A stretch of DNA of 64,000 nt from an uncultured Mycoplasmatota bacterium (GTDB taxonomy: Bacteria; Bacillota_I; Bacilli_A; RF39; UBA660): contig URNW01000001.1 in NCBI GenBank assembly GCA_900549285.1, positions 62,001-126,000 of the forward strand, given 5' to 3'. The stretch's first letter is position 1. Each line of letters starts with the position of its first letter. The notes beneath the pieces are model-generated. The model made no database searches. It was not told the origin of the DNA and saw nothing but the letters and a program-made list of their open reading frames with translations. Made by a program: the position numbers and the translations under genes. Below are positions 23,996-33,110 of this stretch, piece by piece.

Positions 23996-24643
23996 ATGAA
24001 TTTTTTAGACAAATATAATATTAAAATAACTGATAAAGATTTGATGAATACAGCTCTAACTCATAGCAGTTACTCTAATGAACATGGAGGAGAAAATTAT
24101 GAACGATTAGAGTTTTTAGGAGATGCAGTTTTACAATTAATTACCAGTGAATATTTTTATAAAAAATACGACTATCAAGAAGGAGAATTATCTAAAATTA
24201 GAGCTAGTTTTGTATGTGAAGAAGCTTTAGCTCAATATGCAAAAGATGTGGGAATTGATAAATACATCAAAGTAGGGAATGGTCAAATAAAAAATATAAA
24301 TGATACTATTATAGCTGATACTTTTGAATCAGTATTAGGAGCAATTTATTTAGATCAAGGCTTTGAAACAGCTAAAAAGTATGCTCTACAAGTATTAAGT
24401 CCATATGTATTAGAACATCATGTTTTTTTAGGGGACTATAAATCTAGATTACAAGAGATGGTTCAAACAGATAAAAAGTCATTAGAATATCGTCTAATAA
24501 GTGAAACAGGACCATCTCATAATAAAACTTTTGTATTTGAAGTAGTAATTGATGGCATTGTATATGGAAAAGGTAGCGGAAAAAGTAAAAAAGAAGCGGA
24601 ACAAAAAGCTGCCTATGATGCCTTAAAAAAGGAAGCAAAATAG
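23996..24643 (+). CDS. rnc: Ribonuclease III
   Basis: 215 residues: catalytic domain 1-145 with the signature NYERLEFLGDAVLQL and the second acidic site in DTFESVLGAIYLDQG, then a C-terminal double-stranded RNA binding domain ending GSGKSKKEAEQKAAYDAL. It processes rRNA precursors and other duplex RNA. GAAGAGTGAT is the ribosome site, TATAAT lies about 30 bases upstream. smc begins 13 bases after the stop; rnc-smc is the conserved Bacilli order. Confidence 0.96.
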   Translation: MNFLDKYNIKITDKDLMNTALTHSSYSNEHGGENYERLEFLGDAVLQLITSEYFYKKYDYQEGELSKIRASFVCEEALAQYAKDVGIDKYIKVGNGQIKNINDTIIADTFESVLGAIYLDQGFETAKKYALQVLSPYVLEHHVFLGDYKSRLQEMVQTDKKSLEYRLISETGPSHNKTFVFEVVIDGIVYGKGSGKSKKEAEQKAAYDALKKEAK

Positions 24644-24656
24644 GTAAGGTGAAAAC

Positions 24657-27602
24657 ATGCGTTTAAAAAATATTAGAGCCTACGGTTTTAAATCTTTTGC
24701 AGATAAAATAGATTTAGAAATAAAATCAGGAATTACAGCAATTGTCGGACCAAATGGCTCAGGAAAAAGTAATATCGTAGATGCAGTTCGTTGGGTATTA
24801 GGAGAGCAGTCAGTTAAATCGCTTAGAGGAACTGATACCATGAGTGATTGCATTTTTTCAGGTTCTAAAACAAGACCACCCCACAATAGAGCCTATGTTT
24901 CGTTAGTTTTTGATAATTCTGATCATTACTTAAATAGTGATTTTAGTGAAATAGAGGTAAAAAGAGTAATTTATAACACTGGAGAAAATGAATATTATAT
25001 AAATAATAGCAAAGTTCGCTTAAAAGATATTACTGATCTATTTTTAGATACAGGAGCAGGAAATGACTCATTTAATATTATTTCTCAAGGAAGTGTAGCT
25101 GATATCATTAGTAGCAAACCAGAAGCAAGACGTACAATATTTGAAGATGCTGCAGGAGTACTAAAATATAAAAAGAGAAAAGAAATTAGTTTAAAGAAAT
25201 TAGAAAAAACGAAAGAGAATATTTCCAAAATAAAATTAGTAATTGAAGAGTTAGAAAAAAGTGTAAAGCCACTAAAAAGACAAAGTGAGATAGCTAAAAA
25301 ATATATAAATTTCAAAGAAGAACTAAAAAATGTTGAAATTGCCTTGATTGCAAATGATATAGAAAAAATTAATATTGACTATAAAAAAATCAAAATAGAA
25401 GTAGAAAATTTACAAAAAGAACTTGCAAAAATGACTACAACAGGAGCGGAAGATTCTTCTAAATTAGAGAAATTAAAATTAGATAATCTTAAATTAGAAG
25501 AAAAAATAACCCAAAAAAATAATGAATTTTTATCTTTAACTGAAAATTTAGCTAGTTTAGAGGCTGAAAAATTGGTTACCATGGAACGAAAAAAATACAA
25601 TACAGATAAAAACAATTTAGAAGAGGCTATGATAAAACTAAAAGAAGAAGAATTAGCTTTAAAAAAAGAATTAACTACTGAAAAGTCAAAATTAGATGAT
25701 ATCATTTCTGATATAAAAGAAAAATCAATTGAAAAAGACAAAATAGATAATAACTTAATAATGGAAAAAGTGAAAAAAAATAATTTAGTTTCTAAAATAA
25801 ATGATTATTCAAAAGAAATATTAGTTTTAGAAAATAAAATTGAAATATTAAAAGAAAATATCAGTAATAATTCTAAACTACCTAATGCTGTACGAAGTGT
25901 TTTAAATAATATGCGTTTAAAAGGAGTTCATAATATCATTGGGAATCTAATTGAAACAGAAAACATGTATGAATTAGCAATCACAACAGCCTTAGGAAAT
26001 GCTTCTAGTTTTTTAGTAGTAGAAAATGAATCATCCAGCAAAGAATGTATTAGCTTTTTAAAAGAGAATCATTTAGGAAGAGCAACTTTCTTTCCTCTAA
26101 ATATTATCAAAGCAAGAGATATTCCTAATAGTGATCTAATAAAAATTAAAGACATTCCAGGTCTAATAGATATAGCTAGCAATTTAGTAACATACGATCC
26201 AGAATATGATAATATAATAAAAAATCAATTGGGAAATGTTATCGTCGTAAAAGATATTGATACATTAAACCAAGTTGGAAAGACATTAGATTACCATTAT
26301 AAAATTGTTTCTTTAGAAGGCGAAGTATTATATCCAGGTGGTTCTATAACAGGGGGATCAATTAAAACTACTAATAATAGTTTTAATGATAAACTAAAAT
26401 TAAGCGAATTAGAAGAAAAATTAGAACTAACCAAAATACAATTAAGTAATTTAAATATAGAATATCAAGAATTTAACGAAAGTTTTAATAATTTAGAACA
26501 AAAAAACAGCGATTTATCCAAAAATTTAATTAATTTAAACGAAATTTTAAATACTCGAACAAATAAAGTGCGTTCTATAGAAGATAATTTAGCTAAAAAA
26601 GAATTAGAAATTAAGGGAAACGAAGAAATTAGTACAAACAAATTAGATCAGAAATTAGTAAGTATCTTAGAAGAATCAAGCTTTGTAGCTAGTAAAAAAG
26701 ATATAGTAAATGAAGAACTAAATAAATTAAAAAAGCAAAAATCAGAATTAGTATTACAAATAAATGAAATAGAAAGTCAAAATCATAAGACAAATTCAGA
26801 ATATAATCATCTTCAGAATAATTTAAAAGAAAAGGAAGTAATACTTGGTAAATATGATGTTAAATTAGATAATTTACTATTAAATTTATCAGAGAGTTAT
26901 TCAATAACTTATGAATATGCTTGCAACAATTATGAATTAGATATAAGTGAAGATATAGCAAGAAATAAAGTAGAAACTTTAAAAAAAGAAATTAACAATT
27001 TAGGCGAAGTAAATACAGGAGCTATTAGTGAATATGAAAGAGTAAACGAAAGATACGAATTTTTAATGAAACAAATAAAAGATTTAGAAGACTCTAGTTT
27101 AGAATTAAATAATATTATCACAGAGATGGATAAAATCATGATTGAAAAATTCAAAGTAACATTTGATCTAATAAGTAAAGAATTTAATCATGTGTTTAGA
27201 GCACTATTTAAAGGGGGAAGGGGAACTCTTAAATTAACAGATCCAAATGATTTATTAAATACAGGAATTGAAATAGAAGCAGAGCCACCAGGCAAGAAAT
27301 TAAATTCGATTGGTCTTTTATCAGGTGGAGAAAAAACATTAACAGCGATAGCAGTTTTATTTGCAATATTAAATGTTAAACCAAGTCCATTTTGTATATT
27401 AGACGAAGTAGAAGCTGCATTAGATGAAGCCAATGTAGATACTTTTGGTAAATACTTGCAAGAAAGAAAAAATCAAAGTCAGTTTATTTTAATTACCCAT
27501 AAAAAAAGAACTATGGAATATGCTGATATTTTATATGGTATTACTATGCAAGAATCAGGAGTAAGTAAAATTGTTAGTGTTAATTTAGAAGAAAACATTT
27601 AA
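24657..27602 (+). CDS. smc: Chromosome partition protein SMC, unusually short
   Basis: 981 residues. N-terminal ATPase half with Walker A GPNGSGKSN at about 32-40; hinge at about 410-560 (LKGVHNIIGNLI to LEGEVLYPGGSITGGS); C-terminal half with LLSGGEKTL signature and Walker B FCILDEVEAALDEAN. Both coiled-coil arms are present (about 165-400 and 580-815). Typical bacterial SMC is near 1,180 residues, so both arms seem about one third shorter. SMC with ScpA and ScpB holds and organises the chromosome. AAGGTGA precedes the ATG, and the gene follows rnc in one operon. Confidence 0.95.
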   Translation: MRLKNIRAYGFKSFADKIDLEIKSGITAIVGPNGSGKSNIVDAVRWVLGEQSVKSLRGTDTMSDCIFSGSKTRPPHNRAYVSLVFDNSDHYLNSDFSEIEVKRVIYNTGENEYYINNSKVRLKDITDLFLDTGAGNDSFNIISQGSVADIISSKPEARRTIFEDAAGVLKYKKRKEISLKKLEKTKENISKIKLVIEELEKSVKPLKRQSEIAKKYINFKEELKNVEIALIANDIEKINIDYKKIKIEVENLQKELAKMTTTGAEDSSKLEKLKLDNLKLEEKITQKNNEFLSLTENLASLEAEKLVTMERKKYNTDKNNLEEAMIKLKEEELALKKELTTEKSKLDDIISDIKEKSIEKDKIDNNLIMEKVKKNNLVSKINDYSKEILVLENKIEILKENISNNSKLPNAVRSVLNNMRLKGVHNIIGNLIETENMYELAITTALGNASSFLVVENESSSKECISFLKENHLGRATFFPLNIIKARDIPNSDLIKIKDIPGLIDIASNLVTYDPEYDNIIKNQLGNVIVVKDIDTLNQVGKTLDYHYKIVSLEGEVLYPGGSITGGSIKTTNNSFNDKLKLSELEEKLELTKIQLSNLNIEYQEFNESFNNLEQKNSDLSKNLINLNEILNTRTNKVRSIEDNLAKKELEIKGNEEISTNKLDQKLVSILEESSFVASKKDIVNEELNKLKKQKSELVLQINEIESQNHKTNSEYNHLQNNLKEKEVILGKYDVKLDNLLLNLSESYSITYEYACNNYELDISEDIARNKVETLKKEINNLGEVNTGAISEYERVNERYEFLMKQIKDLEDSSLELNNIITEMDKIMIEKFKVTFDLISKEFNHVFRALFKGGRGTLKLTDPNDLLNTGIEIEAEPPGKKLNSIGLLSGGEKTLTAIAVLFAILNVKPSPFCILDEVEAALDEANVDTFGKYLQERKNQSQFILITHKKRTMEYADILYGITMQESGVSKIVSVNLEENI

Positions 27603-27628
27603 AAAGAATAGTCGTAACTATTCTTTTT
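27601..27628. terminator. Bidirectional terminator between smc and def
   Basis: AAAAAGAATAG/CTATTCTTTTT, 11-bp stem with a TCGTAA loop and T's on either strand. Confidence 0.8.
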
Positions 27629-28178
27629 AAATTTCTCGATATTTTTGAGCATCTTTAAAAGGGTTCTTAGGATCAATTTTATCAATAAATAGAATTCCGT
27701 TTAAATGATCTATCTCATGTTGAAAAGCAATAGCAATATCCTCTCTTACACGAACTCGAAAACTATTTCCATCTAAATCTTGAGCTTCAACAGTAATTCT
27801 TGCATATCTTGGCACAATTCCTTCCACTTCACGATTGATGCTCAAACATCCTTCACCTTCTCCTACATAAATCATCTCTTCACTATGACTAATGATTTTA
27901 GGGTTAATAATAATATAATTTTTGAAGGTTTCATCTTCCAATTCCTCTACAATAACAAATATTCTTTTAGGAATTCCAATTTGAACATAGGCAAGTCCCA
28001 TTCCAGCTCTTAAATCATATTTTTTAGCATACTCTTCAATTTGACTCATTGTTAAATAAGTAATCATATCTTGAACATTTTCTTTATCTTCTTTAGATAA
28101 AGGAAATGTTACCTCTTTGCTAACTTTTCTTAAACGTTTATCCACTTCATCTAAAATTTTAATATTTGGTAATTTCAT
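27627..28178 (-). CDS. def: Peptide deformylase
   Basis: 183 residues, type 2 (Gram-positive) length. Motif 2 EGCLSI and motif 3 QHEIDHLNG carry the metal-binding Cys and two His plus the catalytic Glu, all intact. Motif 1 reads GMGLAYVQIG where most enzymes have GxGxAAxQ, so the second Ala is Tyr. It removes the formyl group from new proteins. It stands alone, convergent with smc. The substituted motif 1 lines the substrate pocket and is worth noting, but the metal site argues for activity. Confidence 0.93.
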   Translation of the reverse strand: MKLPNIKILDEVDKRLRKVSKEVTFPLSKEDKENVQDMITYLTMSQIEEYAKKYDLRAGMGLAYVQIGIPKRIFVIVEELEDETFKNYIIINPKIISHSEEMIYVGEGEGCLSINREVEGIVPRYARITVEAQDLDGNSFRVRVREDIAIAFQHEIDHLNGILFIDKIDPKNPFKDAQKYREI

Positions 28179-28230
28179 AAAACTACACCCCTTTAAGTGG
28201 CTTTATTTTATCATAAATTTTAAAATTTGT

Positions 28231-28257
28231 AAAATAAAAAGGAAGAAAGTTCTTCCT
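28231..28257 (-). terminator. Terminator of the yjcZ-like gene
   Basis: On the minus strand AGGAAGA/TCTTCCT with a 4-base loop and T-rich tail, starting at the stop codon of the gene. Confidence 0.75.
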
Positions 28258-28438
28258 AATTGTTATTACTCCAGCTCCATCCAGCGCCAATAATAATAAC
28301 AAGTAAAATAAATAAGACGATCCATATAGCGGCTCCTATACCATAGCCACTTGTATATCCAGCATATCCTGTATTACAACAAGGTTGGTATCCACCATAG
28401 CCACCGCCATAGTAGCCATTATTTCCATAATAATACAT
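28256..28438 (-). CDS. yjcZ: YjcZ-family small sporulation protein
   Basis: 60 residues. The first half is Gly/Tyr-rich (YYYGNNGYYGGGYGGYQ) with two adjacent Cys; the second half is one membrane helix, AAIWIVLFILLVIIIGAGWSW, followed by polar Asn. The helix closely follows the YjcZ family pattern (ALIVVLFILLIIVGASW), tiny proteins made during sporulation in Bacilli and found in spores. AAAGGAGGTATAAAT is a strong ribosome site and TATAAT lies at 28467-28462. The Gly/Tyr-rich part resembles coat or crust proteins. Confidence 0.72.
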   Translation of the reverse strand: MYYYGNNGYYGGGYGGYQPCCNTGYAGYTSGYGIGAAIWIVLFILLVIIIGAGWSWSNNN

Positions 28439-28569
28439 ATTTATACCTCCTTTATGTATCTATTATAGTTTACTCATTTAGGCACCATTTTGACATTAAA
28501 ATTTTATAATTCATAAAATTTCTTTAAAATAAATAAGGAATATGATAAACTATATATAGGGTGTTATTA

Positions 28570-29733
28570 GTGAAGAAACTATTTAGTAAAATGGACAAAT
28601 GGTTGTTAATTTTAATGATTATATATAGTATTGTAGGATTAATTATGATTTTTTCCTCATCAAGTGTATCCACTGTATTAAGATATAATGTTCCCCAATA
28701 CCATTTTTTTCTTAGACAAGCCATTTTTTTATTAGGAGCATTTATCATTGGCTTTTTAATTGTAATACGTTTTCCAACAAGCAAGTATAAATATATAGCT
28801 CCTTTTGCCATTATAGGCATCATTGTAGCATTACTAGGATTACTAATCTATGGACAATTAACCAATAATGCACGAAGCTGGTATGATTTAGGTCCTTTTG
28901 CTTTGCAACCAAGTGAGTTTGCTAAATCTATTATTATTGTTTTTTTAGCAGTTGCATATAGTAGATTAGAAAAAAGAAAAACTGGAAATATTTATGCGTT
29001 TTTATTTCCAGTAGCAATATGCTTAATAATAGCTATTTTAATTGCAATGCAGCCTGATTTTGGTACAGCTCTTATTATATGTGGAATCATCTTTTTTATT
29101 TTTATAAGCATTCCTTTTGTTAAAAAAAATATTATAAAAGTATTAAAAATTGGTGGTGTTTGTTTAGTAGTAGCAGTTTTAGCTCTACTTTATAGTAATA
29201 CAGAAATATTTAACTCAAGGCAATTGCAGCGTTTTGAATTTCGCAATCCTTGTGAAAGATATACAGAAGATACAGGATATCAAGTATGTAATGGTTTTAT
29301 AGCAATTCATAATGGTGGATTATTTGGAGTAGGATTAGGAAATAGTAGTCAAAAATATTTATATTTACCAGAAAGTCATACTGATTTTATTTTTCCAATC
29401 ATTGTAGAAGAGTTAGGATTAGTAGTTGGGATAGTATTAATAGTTGGTTATATGGTAATGTTGTGGCGAATTTTAATTATTGCTAGACAGGCAGAAAATT
29501 TAAGATTAAGTATTTTAGCTTACGGTGTATTTTTATATCTTTTGTTCCACATATTAATTAATTTATTGGGTATTTTAGCCCTAATACCTTTAACTGGAGT
29601 TCCACTTCCGTTATTAAGTTATGGTGGTTCTTTTACCATTAATGTAGTGCTTATGCTCTTTGTCGTAGAAAGAGTATCAATTGAAAATAAAACAATCAAA
29701 GCCAAAAGAGAAATGGCTCAAATAACAAATTAA
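28570..29733 (+). CDS. FtsW/RodA/SpoVE-family peptidoglycan polymerase
   Basis: 387 residues from GTG 28570, which follows AGGGTG at a sensible distance; GTG 28561 overlaps that site. Ten membrane helices in SEDS order. Key segments: IFSSSSVSTVLRYNVPQYHF near the start, LALQPSEF-type FALQPSEFAKSIIIVFLAV with the conserved Lys, ESHTDFIFPIIVEELG with the catalytic Asp, and PLTGVPLPLLSYGGSFTIN. These enzymes polymerise lipid II glycan. Which of FtsW (division), RodA (elongation) or SpoVE (spore cortex) it is cannot be settled, since no partner penicillin-binding gene adjoins. Confidence 0.88.
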   Translation: MKKLFSKMDKWLLILMIIYSIVGLIMIFSSSSVSTVLRYNVPQYHFFLRQAIFLLGAFIIGFLIVIRFPTSKYKYIAPFAIIGIIVALLGLLIYGQLTNNARSWYDLGPFALQPSEFAKSIIIVFLAVAYSRLEKRKTGNIYAFLFPVAICLIIAILIAMQPDFGTALIICGIIFFIFISIPFVKKNIIKVLKIGGVCLVVAVLALLYSNTEIFNSRQLQRFEFRNPCERYTEDTGYQVCNGFIAIHNGGLFGVGLGNSSQKYLYLPESHTDFIFPIIVEELGLVVGIVLIVGYMVMLWRILIIARQAENLRLSILAYGVFLYLLFHILINLLGILALIPLTGVPLPLLSYGGSFTINVVLMLFVVERVSIENKTIKAKREMAQITN

Positions 29734-29762
29734 AAATCGTAAAAATAAATTACGATTTTTTT
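29732..29762. terminator. Bidirectional terminator after the ftsW-family gene
   Basis: AAAAATCGTA/TACGATTTTT 10-bp stem with a 9-base loop and T runs on both strands; it also ends the convergent HTH gene. Confidence 0.75.
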
Positions 29763-29971
29763 CTTGGATATGGTTTTCTTTCATCTGTTAAATCTAGAAG
29801 ATAATCAACACTAGTATTATAAAATAAGGCTAGTTTAATTAAAGAATTTTTGTCAATACTTATTTCTCCGCTTTCATAGCGAGAATATGTTTGCTGACTG
29901 ACATTTAAAATTTTAGCAATGTCTTTTTGAAACAAATCTCTATCTTCTCTGATATCTTTAAGTTTTTCCAT
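29750..29971 (-). CDS. Small XRE-type regulator beside the second surface protein
   Basis: 73 residues from the ATG at 29971, with GGTGA just before it; a start at 29980 falls in that site. Standard Cro/C1 HTH: LKDIREDRDLFQKDIAKILN, VSQQTYSRYESGEISID, then the helix SLIKLALFYNTSVDYLLDLT. The domain is more typical than, and not closely similar to, the HTH at 7356-7577, yet both sit divergently beside paralogous surface proteins. A perfect palindrome and two further palindromes lie between this gene and its neighbour. Probable autoregulated repressor. Confidence 0.8.
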   Translation of the reverse strand: MEKLKDIREDRDLFQKDIAKILNVSQQTYSRYESGEISIDKNSLIKLALFYNTSVDYLLDLTDERKPYPRKKS

Positions 29972-29982
29972 AACTATCACCG

Positions 29983-29998
29983 ATTGTAATTTTACAAT
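29983..29998. promoter_or_regulatory. Perfect palindrome just upstream of the XRE gene
   Basis: ATTGTAA-TT-TTACAAT, 7-base arms, 12 bases before the regulator's start codon. A candidate autoregulatory site. Confidence 0.45.
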
Positions 29999-30014
29999 AT
30001 TCGTAAAAAGTGTA

Positions 30015-30043
30015 TTGACTTATACGCGTAATATGCGTATAAT
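30015..30043 (+). promoter_or_regulatory. Near-consensus promoter of the second surface protein, with an operator inside
   Basis: TTGACT (30015-30020), 17-base spacer, TATAAT (30038-30043). The spacer and first -10 bases form a 21-bp palindrome (30021-30041) whose arms are TATACGC and GCGTATA. Binding there would block polymerase directly. Confidence 0.75.
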
Positions 30044-30053
30044 ATTATTAAAA

Positions 30054-30070
30054 TACACGTTATAAGTGTA
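30054..30070. promoter_or_regulatory. Second palindromic operator candidate of the second cassette
   Basis: TACAC-N7-GTGTA, 17 bp, the same layout as TACGC-N7-GCGTA inside the promoter. Centres are 31 bp apart. Confidence 0.5.
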
Positions 30071-30124
30071 TAAAATAATAAAAAATAATTAAATGAAGCA
30101 TAGCGTCATGTTAGGAGAAATAAT

Positions 30125-31429
30125 ATGGAAATAGAAACTTTAAAGAAAAGCCATTTAAAAAGAAATATTGTAATAGCTGTGGTAGTAGTAGCAATTATTA
30201 GTGCAATAGTACTTAATTTTACAAGGGCAAAATATAAAAATACAGAGTCAATACCACTAGTAAATGGAACAATTAACTATACACCATATGATTTAAAAAT
30301 GGTTGCTATGTATCAAGAAGAAAATGGAGATTATAAAAGTATAGATACAGTACCAACTAGTGGATATACTTTAAATGAAGAGAAAAGCTATTGTGAGGTA
30401 AATGATGCAAAAGATGACAACATATCTATGGAATATAAAGATGGTAAAGTATATATAGGAGTAAGTAAAAAAGGAACAAAATGTTATTTGTATTTTGATA
30501 TACAAAATCAATATTTAGTAAAGGAATATCTTCTATCTAAATATCAAACAATTTTAGCAAGAAATGATTTTAATGTAGCTTTAACTGAAAATACAACAGG
30601 AATAATTTATCAAGGTGAAGATAATGATGGGCAAACATACTATTTTGCAGGTAATCCCACTGATAATTGGGTCAAATTTGCAGGATTTTACTGGAGAATT
30701 ATAAGAATCAATGGAGACGGAACGCTAAGACTAATATATAACGGAATAAATGCGGACGCTACAGGTGATAACACTTCGATAAAATTAGGTTCGTTTAATA
30801 ACGATCGCACAAATAATATGTATGTTGGCTATAAATATACCAATAATGAAATTCATGGTTTAAATTATGAGAGTACAATACTTATAGCATTAAATGAATG
30901 GTATCAAACAAATTTACAAAGTTATTCAGCGTATATTGATATTAATGCTGGTTTTTGTGGAGATCGGGAACCAAGTACAAACAATACAATCAGTAATGGT
31001 TCAGGAGGAACAGGAACAACAAATACTTATTATGCGTCATATATTAGATTAGTTGCTAATAAAAACCCAACATATAAGTGTAAAAGTAATGATTTATATA
31101 CCACAAGTAAGAGTAATAAGGGAAATAAATCTTTATCTAATCCCATAGGATTAATTAGTGCAGATGAAGTAGCCTATGCGGGTGGCTCAAGCAGTATATC
31201 AAATAACAATTACTTTCTTTTTTCGAAAGGCTCATATTGGACCATGTCGCCATATTTTTTCTATAATAATGGAGCATATGTATTTTATGTTGATTGGTAT
31301 ACAGGTAAATTAGCCTATTTTTCTGTTAGTTCCAGTGCAGTGGGTATACGCCCAGTTATTAATCTAGCTAGTGATGTAACAATAAAAAGTGGGAATGGAA
31401 CATCTAAAACACCGTATGAGATTAGTTAA
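30125..31429 (+). CDS. Membrane-anchored surface protein, paralogue of 7754-9442
   Basis: 434 residues. Residues 1-35 nearly repeat the paralogue: KSHLKRNIVIAVVVVAIISA then IVLNFTRAKYK, a signal anchor with basic start. The next 100 residues are also similar, including Cys at equivalent places (EEKSYCEVNDA, KKGTKCYLYFD). A long insert of the other copy is missing. The C-terminal domain shows NPTDNWVKFAGFYWRIIRIN, GDGTLRLIYNG, YWTMSPYFF and IRPVINLASDV. Function unknown; the paired regulators and paralogy suggest switchable surface antigens or adhesins. The ribosome site is TTAGGAGAA. Confidence 0.7.
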   Translation: MEIETLKKSHLKRNIVIAVVVVAIISAIVLNFTRAKYKNTESIPLVNGTINYTPYDLKMVAMYQEENGDYKSIDTVPTSGYTLNEEKSYCEVNDAKDDNISMEYKDGKVYIGVSKKGTKCYLYFDIQNQYLVKEYLLSKYQTILARNDFNVALTENTTGIIYQGEDNDGQTYYFAGNPTDNWVKFAGFYWRIIRINGDGTLRLIYNGINADATGDNTSIKLGSFNNDRTNNMYVGYKYTNNEIHGLNYESTILIALNEWYQTNLQSYSAYIDINAGFCGDREPSTNNTISNGSGGTGTTNTYYASYIRLVANKNPTYKCKSNDLYTTSKSNKGNKSLSNPIGLISADEVAYAGGSSSISNNNYFLFSKGSYWTMSPYFFYNNGAYVFYVDWYTGKLAYFSVSSSAVGIRPVINLASDVTIKSGNGTSKTPYEIS

Positions 31430-31457
31430 TTATCAAATAGAGTTTAATAATATCATT

Positions 31458-32750
31458 TTAATATAGCTCATTTCTAATACTTTTAACGCATAAAATAACC
31501 ACTATAAAAATATCTATAATTTCTGCTATAACTAAAGAATACATACCAATATGACATAATGACAATAAAGACATAGAAAGTAGTTTAACAATAACTGCTA
31601 CTATGGTAATAAACATAGTAGTTTTGGCTTTACCAATAGCTTGTAAAACACTTTGTAAGGGTCCTTCCAAATAAAACAAAACAAAAAAGGGAGCTAATAT
31701 TTCAATATATTCACTACCTTTAGTAGTGTTATATAAGATAGAAAGTAAAGAATCACGAAAAATATAAATAAAAGTAGAAAAAATAATACCTACCGCAAAA
31801 GACAATATCAGAGCTTGTTTTAATCTTCTTTTAACCATGCTAATGTTTTTTTGATAATAAAATCTGGATATTTCTGGAAGTAATGAAGAAGATATAGCAG
31901 CGATAAAAAAAGAAGGCATAGCAAGTAAAGAAATAGTATAAGCATTATATGCACCATATTCATTTAAAATAAATGACATTGAATATCCTGAAAATAAAAG
32001 AATATTAGTAAGTAAAATAGGTTCAAAGAAAAAGCCTACATTACCAATTAATCTCCCTGAAACAGTAGGAATAGAAAGATTTAAAATTTCTTTTGTTGTT
32101 TTCATATCAGGTTTTAAATCCTTTCTTGTAATTTTAAATTTTTTAGGTAAAAAAGCTAAAAAAACGAAAATAGAAGCGAGCTCTGAAGCAATACTAATAA
32201 GAATAAGTCCCATAACCGAATATACAATTCCTTTATTAACAAGAGAAGGAATGATTAAAAAAATTAAAAATACCCGTGCAATTTGCTCAATAATATTAGA
32301 AATTGTATGAGGTATCATTTTTTGTTTCCCATAAAAATAACCTTTCAGAATACTTGAAATAGACACAAATGGAAAAGTAAGAGCCATAGCCATTAATAAA
32401 ATACTGCATCTTTCATCATTTAATAGAGTAGTGGCAATAAAATCTTTGGTAAAATAAATAATAACAATAACAATTAAATTTAGAATAAGCGTAATTACAG
32501 TTGCACTCGTAATAATTTTAATACTTTTTGTTTTAGCTTCACTAATTAATTTAGAAATAACTATTGGTAAAGAAAGAGTAGCAATTGTAAGAAGTAAAGA
32601 ATAAGTAGGCATAACAAGAGAATATAAATTAATCGCGTCGCTTCCAACCATTCTTGTATAAATGATCCGAATACCAAACCCCAATATTTTAGTAATAAAT
32701 CCGCCAATCATTAAAATGAAAGTAGCTCTTAAAAATTTATTTTGTTTCAT
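31458..32750 (-). CDS. spoVB: SpoVB-like lipid flippase of the MATE/PST (MurJ) superfamily
   Basis: 430 residues and 12 or more hydrophobic helices. The N-terminal part, FLRATFILMIGGFITKILGF then IRIIYTRMVGSDAINLYSL, and PTYSLLLTIATLSLPIVISK match SpoVB, the spore cortex flippase, including the Arg-rich IRIIYTR loop. FVSISSILKGYFYGKQKMIP is the other conserved loop. About 500 residues would be usual, so it is at the short end. It is probably a lipid II flippase for cortex synthesis or a general one. It is divergent from comN. A polysaccharide flippase label would also be defensible. Confidence 0.78.
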   Translation of the reverse strand: MKQNKFLRATFILMIGGFITKILGFGIRIIYTRMVGSDAINLYSLVMPTYSLLLTIATLSLPIVISKLISEAKTKSIKIITSATVITLILNLIVIVIIYFTKDFIATTLLNDERCSILLMAMALTFPFVSISSILKGYFYGKQKMIPHTISNIIEQIARVFLIFLIIPSLVNKGIVYSVMGLILISIASELASIFVFLAFLPKKFKITRKDLKPDMKTTKEILNLSIPTVSGRLIGNVGFFFEPILLTNILLFSGYSMSFILNEYGAYNAYTISLLAMPSFFIAAISSSLLPEISRFYYQKNISMVKRRLKQALILSFAVGIIFSTFIYIFRDSLLSILYNTTKGSEYIEILAPFFVLFYLEGPLQSVLQAIGKAKTTMFITIVAVIVKLLSMSLLSLCHIGMYSLVIAEIIDIFIVVILCVKSIRNELY

Positions 32751-32828
32751 ATGTCCCCCTTTTAAAATTTTATGATTTAGTATATAATTAAATATATGAA
32801 ATTAAATTTTATTTAGTAGGTGAGAAAA

Positions 32829-33110
32829 TTGCATAATGAAATTAAGTTTAAAAGTCTTGCAGAATTATACGAAAGAATATTACCAGCTTTAAGAAGCAAA
32901 AGAAGAGAATTAAGAAAAAAAGGGATGGACTATATTGGTGAAGAAGATATTTGGAATTATTTAAAAAATTACAAATGGACAACTTCAAGTGCTCTTGATT
33001 TAGGAGATATGGTAAATGATATTTTTAATATTGAAATTCCTGAATTAGATCACTATGTAAAAGAAGAGTTAAAAAAATATAGAAGGAAACCGAATCAAGA
33101 GGAGATATAG
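32829..33110 (+). CDS. comN: ComN-like post-transcriptional regulator
   Basis: 93 residues from TTG 32829; GTG 32820 overlaps the ribosome site AGGTGA. The protein reads FKSLAELYERILPALRSKRR, then GMDYIGEEDIWNYLKNYKW and LGDMVNDIFN, matching the small Bacilli family of ComN, which affects comE mRNA stability and localisation with the division machinery in B. subtilis. It directly precedes relA, separated by no bases, so the two are in an operon. The presence of comEA/comEC in the same window fits a competence role, though this is inference. Confidence 0.72.
   Translation: MHNEIKFKSLAELYERILPALRSKRRELRKKGMDYIGEEDIWNYLKNYKWTTSSALDLGDMVNDIFNIEIPELDHYVKEELKKYRRKPNQEEI

Noticed and set aside
25379..25741. 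120-codon ORF opposite smc
   Set aside because: Ser/Phe-rich reading produced by the Lys/Glu/Asn-rich coiled coil on the other strand; no ribosome site.
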